Below the pieces are notes generated by a model. It ran no database searches, was not told where the DNA came from, and saw only the letters and a program-made list of their open reading frames with translations. A stretch of DNA of 53,405 nt from an uncultured Parabacteroides sp. (lineage in GTDB: Bacteria > Bacteroidota > Bacteroidia > Bacteroidales > Tannerellaceae), in assembly GCA_900541965.1 (NCBI GenBank), contig UQLN01000034.1:1-53405 (forward strand). The letters are read 5' to 3'. The position numbers and the translations under genes are program-made. Below are positions 17,299 through 25,498 of the stretch, piece by piece. The stretch's first letter is position 1. Every line of letters begins with the position of its first letter.

Positions 17299-18721
17299 GA
17301 TAAAATATATCGGTATTTACCTGTTGATGCTGTCAGGCATTATCAGTTGCAAAACACCGGAACTGACACAGGATGAACGTATTTCACTTCCCCGGAACAG
17401 CGGGGAGGTGCATGATACTACTTTTGTCGAACCGCTGACATGGAATGTTTTCCTGCAAGACTCTATTTTACAGGGGTATATCCAGGCAGCTTTGCAAAAC
17501 AACCTTTCTTTCCGGCAAAGTATGGAACGTATCAACATGAGCCGGGCAAGCTTGCAACGCGCCAAAGGTTTACTACTACCGGAAATAGGTATCGGCATTA
17601 ACGCGTCTGTCAACCGTTTTGGCGAATATACAATGGACGGTGTCGGAAACAGTGAAACAAACGTTCCTTCTCTTCCTAAGGAAAAACATATTCCCGATCC
17701 TTACCAGAACTTCGCTTTGTCGCTCAGTTTCCAGTGGGAGGCGGATACATGGGGTAAACTGACCAGAAAAAAACAGGCAGCCGCAGCCCGGTGGATGGCA
17801 TCCGTCGAAGCCACCCGCTTTGCCCAATCCCTGTTAATATCCGATCTGGCAACACAATACTATGAATTGATTAGTCTGGATAAACGGGAAGAGGTATTAC
17901 AAAATGCCTTGAACAGCGCCCGTCGTTCCCATGACCTGACGCAACAGCTAAAAAAGGAAGGAGCGGAAACACAACTGGCAGTAGACCAGTTTCAGGTACG
18001 TGTTCTGGCAATCGAAAGCATGCTATTGGAAAACAGGCAGATGATTGGTGAAAAAGAACGGGCAATCTCCTGTTTGCTGGGCGTATTTCCTTCCAAGATT
18101 TCCCGGATGTCATTTGACGAACTGCAAAAGTTGCCATTCCCTTTAGCCGAAGGTATTCCCGCTAATTTATTGACTTTACGTCCGGACGTGCGGGCTGCCG
18201 AAATGGAACTAATCGCGACAAAAGCCGATGCAATGGCTGCCAAAGCAGCCTTCTATCCTTCGTTGGTATTGGGTGCAAGCGGAGGATTCAATGCTTTCGA
18301 CATCGGAAAATGGTTTCAATCTCCTGCATCCTTAATCTATGACTTGGCTGCGGGTATTACTGCTCCCATATTCCGCAGGAATGAAATCCGCTCTATGTGG
18401 AATGAAGCGAAAGCATCCCAGCGCATCGCCCTGTCTCAATATCATGAAACAGCATTAAAGGCTTACACGGAAGTATTGGATTTGTTTTATGCCGGCAAAA
18501 GCCAGATGGAACGTGTACGCCTGAAAGAAGTGGAAACAGTTGCCCATCAACGGTCGGTAAACAATGCCAGCGAACTTTTCCAACTGAATTATACGGGATT
18601 CCTCGAAGTGCTTTCTGCAGAAGAACGGTATCTGGATAGTGAACTGGAACGGATTAACATTGTAACGGATTTATGCCATAAGAAAATCATGTTATATCGG
18701 GCATTAGGAGGAGGATGCTAA
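17288..18721 (+). CDS. RND efflux outer-membrane factor (TolC/NodT-like lipoprotein)
   Basis: A 477-residue outer-membrane channel lipoprotein with lipobox GIISC (Cys21). The two-fold helical repeat of OMF proteins is visible (for example LRPDVRAAEMELIATKADAMAAKAAFYPSLVLGASGG), together with the typical N-terminal LQGYIQAALQNNLSFRQSMERINMSRA. The start lies inside the 3' end of the pump gene. It is followed by a terminator, which closes the efflux operon. Confidence 0.93.
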   Translation: MYIKIKYIGIYLLMLSGIISCKTPELTQDERISLPRNSGEVHDTTFVEPLTWNVFLQDSILQGYIQAALQNNLSFRQSMERINMSRASLQRAKGLLLPEIGIGINASVNRFGEYTMDGVGNSETNVPSLPKEKHIPDPYQNFALSLSFQWEADTWGKLTRKKQAAAARWMASVEATRFAQSLLISDLATQYYELISLDKREEVLQNALNSARRSHDLTQQLKKEGAETQLAVDQFQVRVLAIESMLLENRQMIGEKERAISCLLGVFPSKISRMSFDELQKLPFPLAEGIPANLLTLRPDVRAAEMELIATKADAMAAKAAFYPSLVLGASGGFNAFDIGKWFQSPASLIYDLAAGITAPIFRRNEIRSMWNEAKASQRIALSQYHETALKAYTEVLDLFYAGKSQMERVRLKEVETVAHQRSVNNASELFQLNYTGFLEVLSAEERYLDSELERINIVTDLCHKKIMLYRALGGGC

Positions 18722-18730
18722 AAACAGACG

Positions 18731-18784
18731 AAAAGAACCGTCGAATTGATTAGCTTCTTTTTTAAAATCGACGGCTTCTTTTCC
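18731..18784 (+). terminator. Terminator of the RND operon
   Basis: CCGTCGA (18738-18744) pairs with TCGACGG (18768-18774), extended by GAA/TTC on the outside, and the distal arm is followed by CTTCTTTT. Confidence 0.7.
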
Positions 18785-18808
18785 TGATTTCTATACGTAT
18801 AAATTTTC

Positions 18809-18933
18809 TTTTGACAATTATCATAATAATAGATGATAATTGTCAAAAACAATTTATATATATATCAAAAGTAAGTTCAACTACTATTGAAATTATTTTT
18901 GAAGATAACTCGAATAAATCTATAATTTCAATA
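18809..18933. repeat. Two AT-rich perfect inverted repeats in a gene-free gap
   Basis: The gap between the efflux operon and the convergent lipoprotein gene (18722-19042) holds no gene that I can support. It contains a perfect 16-bp inverted repeat, TTTTGACAATTATCAT (18809-18824) and its complement (18833-18848) with an 8-nt loop. It also has a perfect 12-bp inverted repeat, TATTGAAATTAT (18885-18896) and ATAATTTCAATA (18922-18933). Neither ends in a proper T-run. They may be terminators of the convergent genes, protein-binding sites or remnants of a small mobile element. Confidence 0.6.
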
Positions 18934-19042
18934 AATAAACAGACGGGTGTACAAATATACACGCTATAAAGCAGGAAAACCAGCATTTAAAAGGATATTT
19001 CGTCTTTAAACAGATTTTATTTTACACCCTATTTGTTAGTTG

Positions 19043-21211
19043 TCATTCTGTTATCATTCTCTTGATTACATCTGTCCCCATCGGTTGGACCGGCAAATCT
19101 TCCGTCACCTCCCAAATAGATGTATCCAGCTCTATCAATGCCTGAGTAGCAACTATCCAGCTTTGAATCCATCCTGTCAATGTAGACCAGGCTCCCCATC
19201 CGGCATCCGCATTGGATGCCCAATAATCCCAGTTCTGATAATTGAATGCACGGAACCAGGCCCCATCTACATTTTTAAAACGATCGCTTTTTACTTGAAT
19301 CCGGGTTAAAAAGTCAGACATATGATGTAATGCGGAAACATATTTGGGATTACCTGTTGCTTTGGCCGCCTCATTTAAACCGATGAAAGCAAAATTATTT
19401 GTGTACAACAGATCGGCAATAGGGTCACCGTTATTAAATATCAATGGGGCTTCATGTTTGCCATAAGCCTCATTCGACTTGGCTTTGCCAAACATTCCGG
19501 TTGAAGGATCTCCCAGTTCTTCACGAATGGCTCCACATGGGACCTGATTCTTCAACAACTCTTCTACCATAAAATCCAACCATTTTTTATGTTCTTCCGT
19601 CGGCTCTATACGAACAAGCCAGGCAAGGGGCAAAAGCATACGTGCCCGCTCCTGTTGTATCCCGTTTGTCCATCCCCATTTCCGGGGATACGCTTCCATT
19701 GTGATACGGATAGCAGTTTTAGTCCGTTCCAACAAAGGTTCATAGCCGGTCTTGGCATACAACCAAAGATAAGAAGCCCACGGCCATGCTTCAAAATGAG
19801 GGTGCGGGTTTATCTTATCTCCCTCCCAATAGTATTTCCAACCATATGCCTGAAGATCTTTCTCTTCCAAACGTTCTCCCCTAAAACCATTTTTTCCGGT
19901 AGTACGAAAATTACCGATAATCGTTTCCAGGATTTTTCCTGTCCATTCATTCTCTTCCAAGACAGAGGCCGCAACAAGGCTTCCTATAACAGAGCGTACA
20001 TTATCATCCCCATAATAAACCCCGGGATTTGTAACCGACCAGCTTAATAAGCCAAAAGAAGCACTATCCGGATTATTCCGCGGGCCTTCCCTGAAACGGG
20101 AAAAAGAAAAATCATTTAAGTTTCTTGCTATTTGATCATACTTTTCATTCTCCAGTAATTTTCCTGAAAGAGCAAAAGCCATCGACGATTCGCCTTGCAC
20201 ATCATTACGCAGCCAATAACGGTATTTTTGTTTTCCATCCGGATAGATATACGAACAATGCCCTTCCAAAACTCCCAACGTACCATCTCCATTATCCAGG
20301 CCATATGGCAACTCCGGGCCTATAGGCATAGAGCCATCTCCCATATATTTGTCCACCCAATCTTTTTTCCAGGAATCATGGATAAGAAAACTACCGCTGA
20401 AAAACCATTCAATCCCTTTAGCCACAGATTGTTTCCTTGCATAGTCCGGTAACTTCTCTACTTCACCAAAAGATGGAGAAACAAAAGTCAACCAGGAAGA
20501 AAACCGGTAGGGAGTACCTGTCAGGCGGGTTAAAATAGTTTCCCAGACCGTTTGCCATGAACGTTCAGGCATAAACCGGGCCGTAGCAAAATGGCTTAGC
20601 GGAGTAGTTGCAGCCAATATATGCTCATCATAGAAATACAATAGCGGCAATGAAGGCGTATTCCCCAGTCCGTATTCAGCCTTATTAAATCCGGCTACTT
20701 TTGCCACATCTAATAAGGAAGGCTGTTTGGTTTTCGCCAATAATACAGGACTGGCATTCACTGTAAGCAGAGACATGTAAGGTAAATCTTTAAAAAACAG
20801 GCTGTCGGAGACTACAACTCTCTCTAAATCCAACACTTTGGATACCGGAACCGTATCCACACCTATCGCCGCATACTCAATATAGACTTTCAATTTTTTC
20901 GATGCAATCACTTTAATATCTGCTTGGGTGATATTCGTTATTTTTCCAGGTTCATCAGAAGCCAATAGAAGAAGGGAGTTCCCTTCCGGCACAGATTCTA
21001 TTGCCGATTGAACGGATGGATAATTGACAAAAGGTATGTTTTCTTTTTCGAACAAACGAACCAGATCATTATCTGCCGGAGCAACACAATAAACAGGTTC
21101 TTTCATTTTACATCCTGTAAACAAGCAACAGCAAATTAATGCCAAAATCAATTTTTCCAGATTTAAAACACTTACTTTAGTTTTTTTGTGTTCTTTTTTC
21201 ATAACTAGCAT
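19043..21211 (-). CDS. Lipoprotein with predicted six-hairpin (alpha/alpha)6-barrel domain
   Basis: A 722-residue exported lipoprotein (lipobox LFTGC, Cys34). Residues of about 40-230 resemble a small alpha/beta domain (LLLLASDEPGKITNITQADIKVIASKKLKVYIEYA). About 290-690 are Trp/Tyr-rich helical repeats with invariant-looking motifs (LEGHCSYIYPDG, WPWASYLWLYAKTG, NADAGWGAWSTLTGWIQSW), as in six-hairpin glycosidases. A role in polysaccharide breakdown at the cell surface or in the periplasm is likely, but the family is not recognised and no transporter or SusCD pair is adjacent. The start may be the second Met (21202). TATATTTG on the minus strand (21254-21261) is a possible -7 element. Confidence 0.65.
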   Translation of the reverse strand: MLVMKKEHKKTKVSVLNLEKLILALICCCLFTGCKMKEPVYCVAPADNDLVRLFEKENIPFVNYPSVQSAIESVPEGNSLLLLASDEPGKITNITQADIKVIASKKLKVYIEYAAIGVDTVPVSKVLDLERVVVSDSLFFKDLPYMSLLTVNASPVLLAKTKQPSLLDVAKVAGFNKAEYGLGNTPSLPLLYFYDEHILAATTPLSHFATARFMPERSWQTVWETILTRLTGTPYRFSSWLTFVSPSFGEVEKLPDYARKQSVAKGIEWFFSGSFLIHDSWKKDWVDKYMGDGSMPIGPELPYGLDNGDGTLGVLEGHCSYIYPDGKQKYRYWLRNDVQGESSMAFALSGKLLENEKYDQIARNLNDFSFSRFREGPRNNPDSASFGLLSWSVTNPGVYYGDDNVRSVIGSLVAASVLEENEWTGKILETIIGNFRTTGKNGFRGERLEEKDLQAYGWKYYWEGDKINPHPHFEAWPWASYLWLYAKTGYEPLLERTKTAIRITMEAYPRKWGWTNGIQQERARMLLPLAWLVRIEPTEEHKKWLDFMVEELLKNQVPCGAIREELGDPSTGMFGKAKSNEAYGKHEAPLIFNNGDPIADLLYTNNFAFIGLNEAAKATGNPKYVSALHHMSDFLTRIQVKSDRFKNVDGAWFRAFNYQNWDYWASNADAGWGAWSTLTGWIQSWIVATQALIELDTSIWEVTEDLPVQPMGTDVIKRMITE

Positions 21212-21392
21212 TCATTTTATCATGTATAATATTTATTATTTTAAAATACAAGGCAAATATAATTAATTATTTTACAAATAAAGGCATAGTTATTAATAAA
21301 AACATTTTTATCTTATTCGATAAAAAGTTGTAGAGCCAACCTATACATTATCAAATTCTTCCTATTACCCGACTTGAAAGTAAATATATTCT

Positions 21393-21400
21393 TACTTTTG
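21393..21400 (+). promoter_or_regulatory. Likely -7 promoter element for the SDR gene
   Basis: TACTTTTG matches TAnnTTTG and lies 28 nt before the ATG. No convincing -33 element is seen. Confidence 0.5.
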
Positions 21401-21428
21401 CGATATCGTTTCATAATAAATAATTAGC

Positions 21429-22190
21429 ATGAAAAATAAAATCATTTTTATCACAGGAGCAACCAGCGGCATCGGCGAAGGCTGTGCACGTAAATTTGCA
21501 GCAATGGGCTCTGATTTAATATTAAATGGCAGAAACATAGAAAAACTAAATGCACTGAAAGCAGAACTCACTGCAAAAGGAATCGATGTGTTAACACTAC
21601 CATTTGATGTACGCGACCGCTCTGCTATGCGCTCTGCTGTAGATTCCCTGCAAGGTAAATGGAAAAATATTGATGTTTTAATAAATAATGCAGGACTAGT
21701 CATAGGTGTCGATAAAGAGTTTGAAGGGAATTTAGATGAATGGGATATTATGCTCGATACCAATATCCGGGCTTTATTATCGATGACTCGCTTGATTGTC
21801 CCGGGAATGGTAGAACGTGAATGTGGCCATATCATCAATATCGGCTCCATTGCCGGTGATGCCGCTTATCCGGGTGGTAGCGTATATTGTGCGACAAAAG
21901 CTGCAGTCAAAGCCCTGTCGGATGGTTTACGCATCGATCTGGTTGATACCCCGTTGCGAGTAACAAACATCAAGCCTGGCATGGTTGAAACCAATTTCAC
22001 TGTAGTACGTTACCGTGGTGATAAAGAACGGGCTGATGATTTCTATAAAGGTATCCATCCTTTGAATGGTGATGATATTGCAGAAGTTGTTTACTATACA
22101 GCATCAGCTCCTGCCCACGTACAGATTGCAGAAGTATTAGTAATGCCTACAAATCAAGCTACAGGTACAATTAACTATAAAACTAAGTAA
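21429..22190 (+). CDS. SDR-family NAD(P)-dependent oxidoreductase
   Basis: A 253-residue classical short-chain dehydrogenase. It has TGATSGIG (cofactor binding, residues 9-16), NNAG (86-89), Ser140, and Tyr153/Lys157 in YCATK. PGMVETNF after the active site is typical of the YdfG-like group that oxidises small 3-hydroxy acids such as L-allo-threonine or serine. That specificity is inferred from resemblance. It is a monocistronic gene with its own terminator. Confidence 0.88.
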   Translation: MKNKIIFITGATSGIGEGCARKFAAMGSDLILNGRNIEKLNALKAELTAKGIDVLTLPFDVRDRSAMRSAVDSLQGKWKNIDVLINNAGLVIGVDKEFEGNLDEWDIMLDTNIRALLSMTRLIVPGMVERECGHIINIGSIAGDAAYPGGSVYCATKAAVKALSDGLRIDLVDTPLRVTNIKPGMVETNFTVVRYRGDKERADDFYKGIHPLNGDDIAEVVYYTASAPAHVQIAEVLVMPTNQATGTINYKTK

Positions 22191-22203
22191 TAGCTTTACA
22201 AAT

Positions 22204-22256
22204 GACAAGTGACAGCTAGAAGTTATTTTAATAACTCTACCTGTCAGTTATCATTT
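22204..22256 (+). terminator. Terminator of the SDR gene
   Basis: TGACAG (22210-22215) pairs with CTGTCA (22241-22246), and AGTTATT (22221-22227) pairs with AATAACT (22230-22236) inside. TCATTTT follows. Confidence 0.65.
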
Positions 22257-22328
22257 TATGATGATATAGGATTATCTATTGAATCTTTCAATTATAGTCC
22301 ATTCGAATAATAACTCTAAAAAACAAAT

Positions 22329-23156
22329 ATGACAACAACTTTCGGAAAAACACTGAAGAAATTTATTTATGGAAATATTCCTTATGCCTGGTATAAAATA
22401 TTCGAACCGCAATCTCCTCTGCTAAACTACTACAGATATTTAAAAGAAAACGGATATACTCATTACCCTTATGAATTTGCAGAAAAATATCTACATATGC
22501 CTGTTGAAATAAAAAAGGATGAAACAAACGGACTTTTTTATGTCAAGCATCGTGGGGGAGATAAAAGACTATACTATCCTCGCAGATACACAAAAGCTGC
22601 TATTGAAAAGAATTATAGGGCTTTATTGATCGAACAGGATATAAATCACCCTCATCACTATGTCGACTCATTTGATGAATTGGAAGGTAAAATACTTTTA
22701 GATATCGGTTCTGCCGAAGGATTCACATCATTAGATGGTATCGAGAAAATTAAATTCGCCTATCTTTTTGAATTTGAGCAGGACTGGATAGAGGCCTTAC
22801 AAGCCACTTTCAAACCTTGGACAAATAAAGTTCTTATCGTAGATAAATATGTAGGAAAATCAAGTACAGAAATTAGCGTATCGTTAAACGATTTCTTTAA
22901 AGACAAACCGAAAGATAACCTGTTTCTAAAAATGGATATAGAAGGGGCCGAATGTGAAGCACTGGAAGGGGCCGAACTGTTATTTAATGAAGCTACAAAT
23001 TTACATTTTGCAATTTGTACATATCATAAACGAAATGACAAAAAACAGATTGCATCCTATTTAGAAGCCCACCATTGTTCATACTCTGTAAGAAAAGGAT
23101 TCATGTATGTAAAACATCGGTTACGCCCTGCTATTATTCATGGAAACAAAATATAA
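22329..23156 (+). CDS. FkbM-like SAM-dependent methyltransferase
   Basis: A 275-residue protein. ILLDIGSAEGFTSL is a SAM-binding motif I, and LFLKMDIEGAECEALEGAELLF is the hallmark motif of the FkbM family. The N-terminal 110 residues are aromatic and basic and specific to this group. FkbM-type enzymes O-methylate sugars or polyketides, but the substrate here is unknown. The gene stands alone, closed by a strong terminator, with no surface polysaccharide cluster nearby. Confidence 0.8.
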   Translation: MTTTFGKTLKKFIYGNIPYAWYKIFEPQSPLLNYYRYLKENGYTHYPYEFAEKYLHMPVEIKKDETNGLFYVKHRGGDKRLYYPRRYTKAAIEKNYRALLIEQDINHPHHYVDSFDELEGKILLDIGSAEGFTSLDGIEKIKFAYLFEFEQDWIEALQATFKPWTNKVLIVDKYVGKSSTEISVSLNDFFKDKPKDNLFLKMDIEGAECEALEGAELLFNEATNLHFAICTYHKRNDKKQIASYLEAHHCSYSVRKGFMYVKHRLRPAIIHGNKI

Positions 23157-23171
23157 AACAAGAAATTTTAT

Positions 23172-23210
23172 AATAAAAAAGACTACCTCGATATGAGGTA
23201 GTCTTTTTTA
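23172..23210. terminator. Bidirectional terminator between the methyltransferase gene and tRNA-His
   Basis: The stem GACTACCTC/GAGGTAGTC (23181-23189/23195-23203) has a 5-nt loop, is flanked by six As and six Ts, and is extended by A-T pairs. It can terminate the + strand methyltransferase gene and the - strand tRNA. Confidence 0.85.
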
Positions 23211-23225
23211 TTATAACGAGAAGGG

Positions 23226-23300
23226 GGTGAAAGATGGGGCTCGAACCCACGACCCTTGGAACCACAATCCAATGCTCTAACCAACTGAGCTACAATCACC
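23226..23300 (-). tRNA. tRNA-His (anticodon GTG)
   Basis: On the minus strand a cloverleaf can be folded: D-arm GCTC-AGTTGGTTA-GAGC, anticodon arm TTGGA-TTGTGGT-TCCAA with anticodon GTG, and T-arm GTGGG-TTCGAGC-CCCAT. The extra 5' G (-1) facing C73 is the histidine identity mark. No CCA is encoded. The acceptor stem has two adjacent U-U mismatches at positions 5-68 and 6-67. A promoter lies upstream on the same strand. Confidence 0.95.
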
Positions 23301-23337
23301 ATGTAAGTCTTATTGATTTGTTTTCTTTAAGACGGTG

Positions 23338-23368
23338 CAAAGATATGTATTTTGTTTTAATCTGCAAA
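23338..23368 (-). promoter_or_regulatory. Promoter of tRNA-His
   Basis: On the minus strand, TTTG (23365-23368) is followed after 19 nt by TATCTTTG (23338-23345). This is an excellent match to the Bacteroidetes consensus. Confidence 0.8.
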
Positions 23369-23395
23369 TATTTCGTACATATTTTTCACTCTATT

Positions 23396-24487
23396 TTATT
23401 CAACAAAATACTCATCCACATCTATATTATTAATTTTCAACAGTGTACGAACACTCTTCATTTGTTGGTTCATGACTGTATTTTCAAAAAATAAATCGCC
23501 ACTTTCCATTTCAATGGGAGGAAGAGAGGGAATAACTCGAACACTTTCTTTTCCTCGTTCATTTTTATAATGTTCAGAATATACCAAAACGTAGCGGGCG
23601 GAAGAAATATAACGTTCCAATCTTCTACGACACAGCACGACTTTCACCATAGCCCCGACCCGGGTATTTTCCCTCCCCATATTGGAAATAAAATTACCTA
23701 AAGAATAAACAACAAGTTGTTTATATAATCCTCCCTCCCCTTTCCTTAATTCCATAGGCTGCACAACATGAGGATGGCTACCTACTACCAAATCCACACC
23801 TTGCTCAAAGAGCCAATCGGTCAATTCTTTCTGCCCTTTCGATGGTAGTTGGCTGTACTCTATCCCCCAATGCATATTAGCTATAATAAAATCAGGATTA
23901 AACAGTTTAGCCTCCGCAATATCCGCTGCCATAACTTCCTTATCTATATAATTAACAGTATAGGGAGCCTTGATACGTATCCCGTTTGTATCATATGTAT
24001 AATTCAGCATAATGATACGGAAACCATTTTTACGGAGTAGCATCGGATAAGAACGCATACGCTGCTCGTTATCCAAAAATATTCCAGTCGAACGCATCCC
24101 CAAAGAATCCAATAGATGAATTGTACGAGCCAACCCTTTCACCCCTCTATCCAAACAATGATTATTCGCCAATAAAAAGAAATTGAAACCAGCCTCCTGT
24201 AATGCCACAGCAAATTCGTCCGGAGCACTAAATGCCGGATAACCACTGTAAGGTTCGCCACCTAAAGGAACTTCCAGATTAACCACTGATATATTCGCAG
24301 TTTTTACCTCTTTTGCAATATTCGGAAAATATCCATCCAATTTAAAAGATTTATTTTCCCGTGCATTATCTATCTGCATCTGATGCATCATCGCATCTCC
24401 GGCAAAAATAACAGTCAAACTATCTTGTGCAGATAAGTAGAAAGAGAAAAAGAGAAGTAACAGAAAAGAATAAATGTACTTCATCAT
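23396..24487 (-). CDS. CapA/PgsA-like metallophosphatase-fold protein
   Basis: A 363-residue exported protein with signal peptide (YIYSFLLLLFFSFYLSAQ). It has the metal-binding motifs of the CapA family: FAGDAMMH, LANNHCLDRG, NMHWGIEY and GSHPHVVQP. Named after a poly-gamma-glutamate capsule factor, the family has a calcineurin-like phosphoesterase fold. No pgs capsule genes are nearby, so a capsule role should not be assumed. The start could be either of two consecutive Met codons. Confidence 0.85.
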   Translation of the reverse strand: MMKYIYSFLLLLFFSFYLSAQDSLTVIFAGDAMMHQMQIDNARENKSFKLDGYFPNIAKEVKTANISVVNLEVPLGGEPYSGYPAFSAPDEFAVALQEAGFNFFLLANNHCLDRGVKGLARTIHLLDSLGMRSTGIFLDNEQRMRSYPMLLRKNGFRIIMLNYTYDTNGIRIKAPYTVNYIDKEVMAADIAEAKLFNPDFIIANMHWGIEYSQLPSKGQKELTDWLFEQGVDLVVGSHPHVVQPMELRKGEGGLYKQLVVYSLGNFISNMGRENTRVGAMVKVVLCRRRLERYISSARYVLVYSEHYKNERGKESVRVIPSLPPIEMESGDLFFENTVMNQQMKSVRTLLKINNIDVDEYFVE

Positions 24488-24524
24488 GAGGTAAGAGAAG
24501 TAAGGTTATCAATTATCACGAATA

Positions 24525-24571
24525 ACGGAAGTAACTATTTTCCCACTTTAGAAGAAAACCATTACTTCCGT
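24525..24571 (-). terminator. Hairpin after folD, possible terminator
   Basis: A perfect 10-bp inverted repeat (ACGGAAGTAA at 24525-24534, TTACTTCCGT at 24562-24571) with a 27-nt loop lies between folD and the CapA-like gene. It has no strong T-run on the minus strand. Confidence 0.45.
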
Positions 24572-24587
24572 CATTAAAAATCAGATT

Positions 24588-25484
24588 TTATTTATAGATT
24601 GCTTTTTTACCGGCAAGAAGGGTATTACGCATCAAAGAAATGATAGTCATCGGACCTACACCACCCGGAACCGGAGTAATATATGAGCATTTAGGAGCCA
24701 CTTCGTCAAACTTCACATCACCAGTCAGTTTAAAACCGCTCTTGGTTACGCTACTTGGCATACGAGTCGTACCCACATCAACAATCACAGCACCTTGTTT
24801 TACCATATCAGCTTTCAAGAATTCAGGAACACCCAATGCTACAATAATAATATCAGCTCTCAGGCACATTTCTTTCAGATTTTCAGAACGGCTATGGCAA
24901 ACCGTTACCGTACAATCTCCCGGATATGCTTTCTGCATCATCAAAGTTGCCATCGGCTTACCGACAATGTTGCTACGGCCTAGTACCACGCAATGTTTAC
25001 CCTGTGTAGGTATTTCATAACGGCGAAGTAATTCCAGAATGCCAGCCGGTGTTGCCGAAACAAAACAGGGAAGACCTATAGACATACGTCCCACATTAAT
25101 AGGATGGAAACCATCCACGTCTTTACGATAATCAATAGCCTCGATTATCTTTTGTTCGGAAATATGCTTAGGAAGCGGCAACTGTACGATGAAACCATCT
25201 ACATCCGGATCATTATTCAGTTCATCTACTTTACGGAGAAGTTCTTCTTCCGTCACATCGTCTTCATAACGAATCAAAGTAGATTTAAAACCTATTTCTC
25301 CACAAGTTTTCACCTTACTTGCCACATACGTTTCACTGCCACCATCATGTCCTACCAGAATAGCAGCCAAATGAGGAACTTTACCACCGGCAGCTTTAAT
25401 CTGTGCCACCTCTTCTGCCATTTCCTGCTTCATCTGAGCAGAAACAGCTTTTCCGTCCAATAATTGATAATGTTGTTCTTCCAT
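24588..25484 (-). CDS. folD: Methylenetetrahydrofolate dehydrogenase / methenyl-THF cyclohydrolase
   Basis: A 298-residue bifunctional enzyme of one-carbon metabolism. SETYVASKVKTCGEIGF contains the catalytic Lys, and DVDGFHPINVGRM, GRSNIVGKP and TPVPGGVGPMT are FolD signatures. It lies 14 nt after ffh on the same strand, so both share a transcript. Confidence 0.97.
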   Translation of the reverse strand: MEEQHYQLLDGKAVSAQMKQEMAEEVAQIKAAGGKVPHLAAILVGHDGGSETYVASKVKTCGEIGFKSTLIRYEDDVTEEELLRKVDELNNDPDVDGFIVQLPLPKHISEQKIIEAIDYRKDVDGFHPINVGRMSIGLPCFVSATPAGILELLRRYEIPTQGKHCVVLGRSNIVGKPMATLMMQKAYPGDCTVTVCHSRSENLKEMCLRADIIIVALGVPEFLKADMVKQGAVIVDVGTTRMPSSVTKSGFKLTGDVKFDEVAPKCSYITPVPGGVGPMTIISLMRNTLLAGKKAIYK

Positions 25485-25498
25485 ATATCTTTTTGGTT

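Noticed and set aside
24640..25463. Long plus-strand frames opposite folD and ffh
   Set aside because: They mirror the conserved minus-strand genes and encode Ser/Thr/Ile-rich sequence without recognisable motifs.
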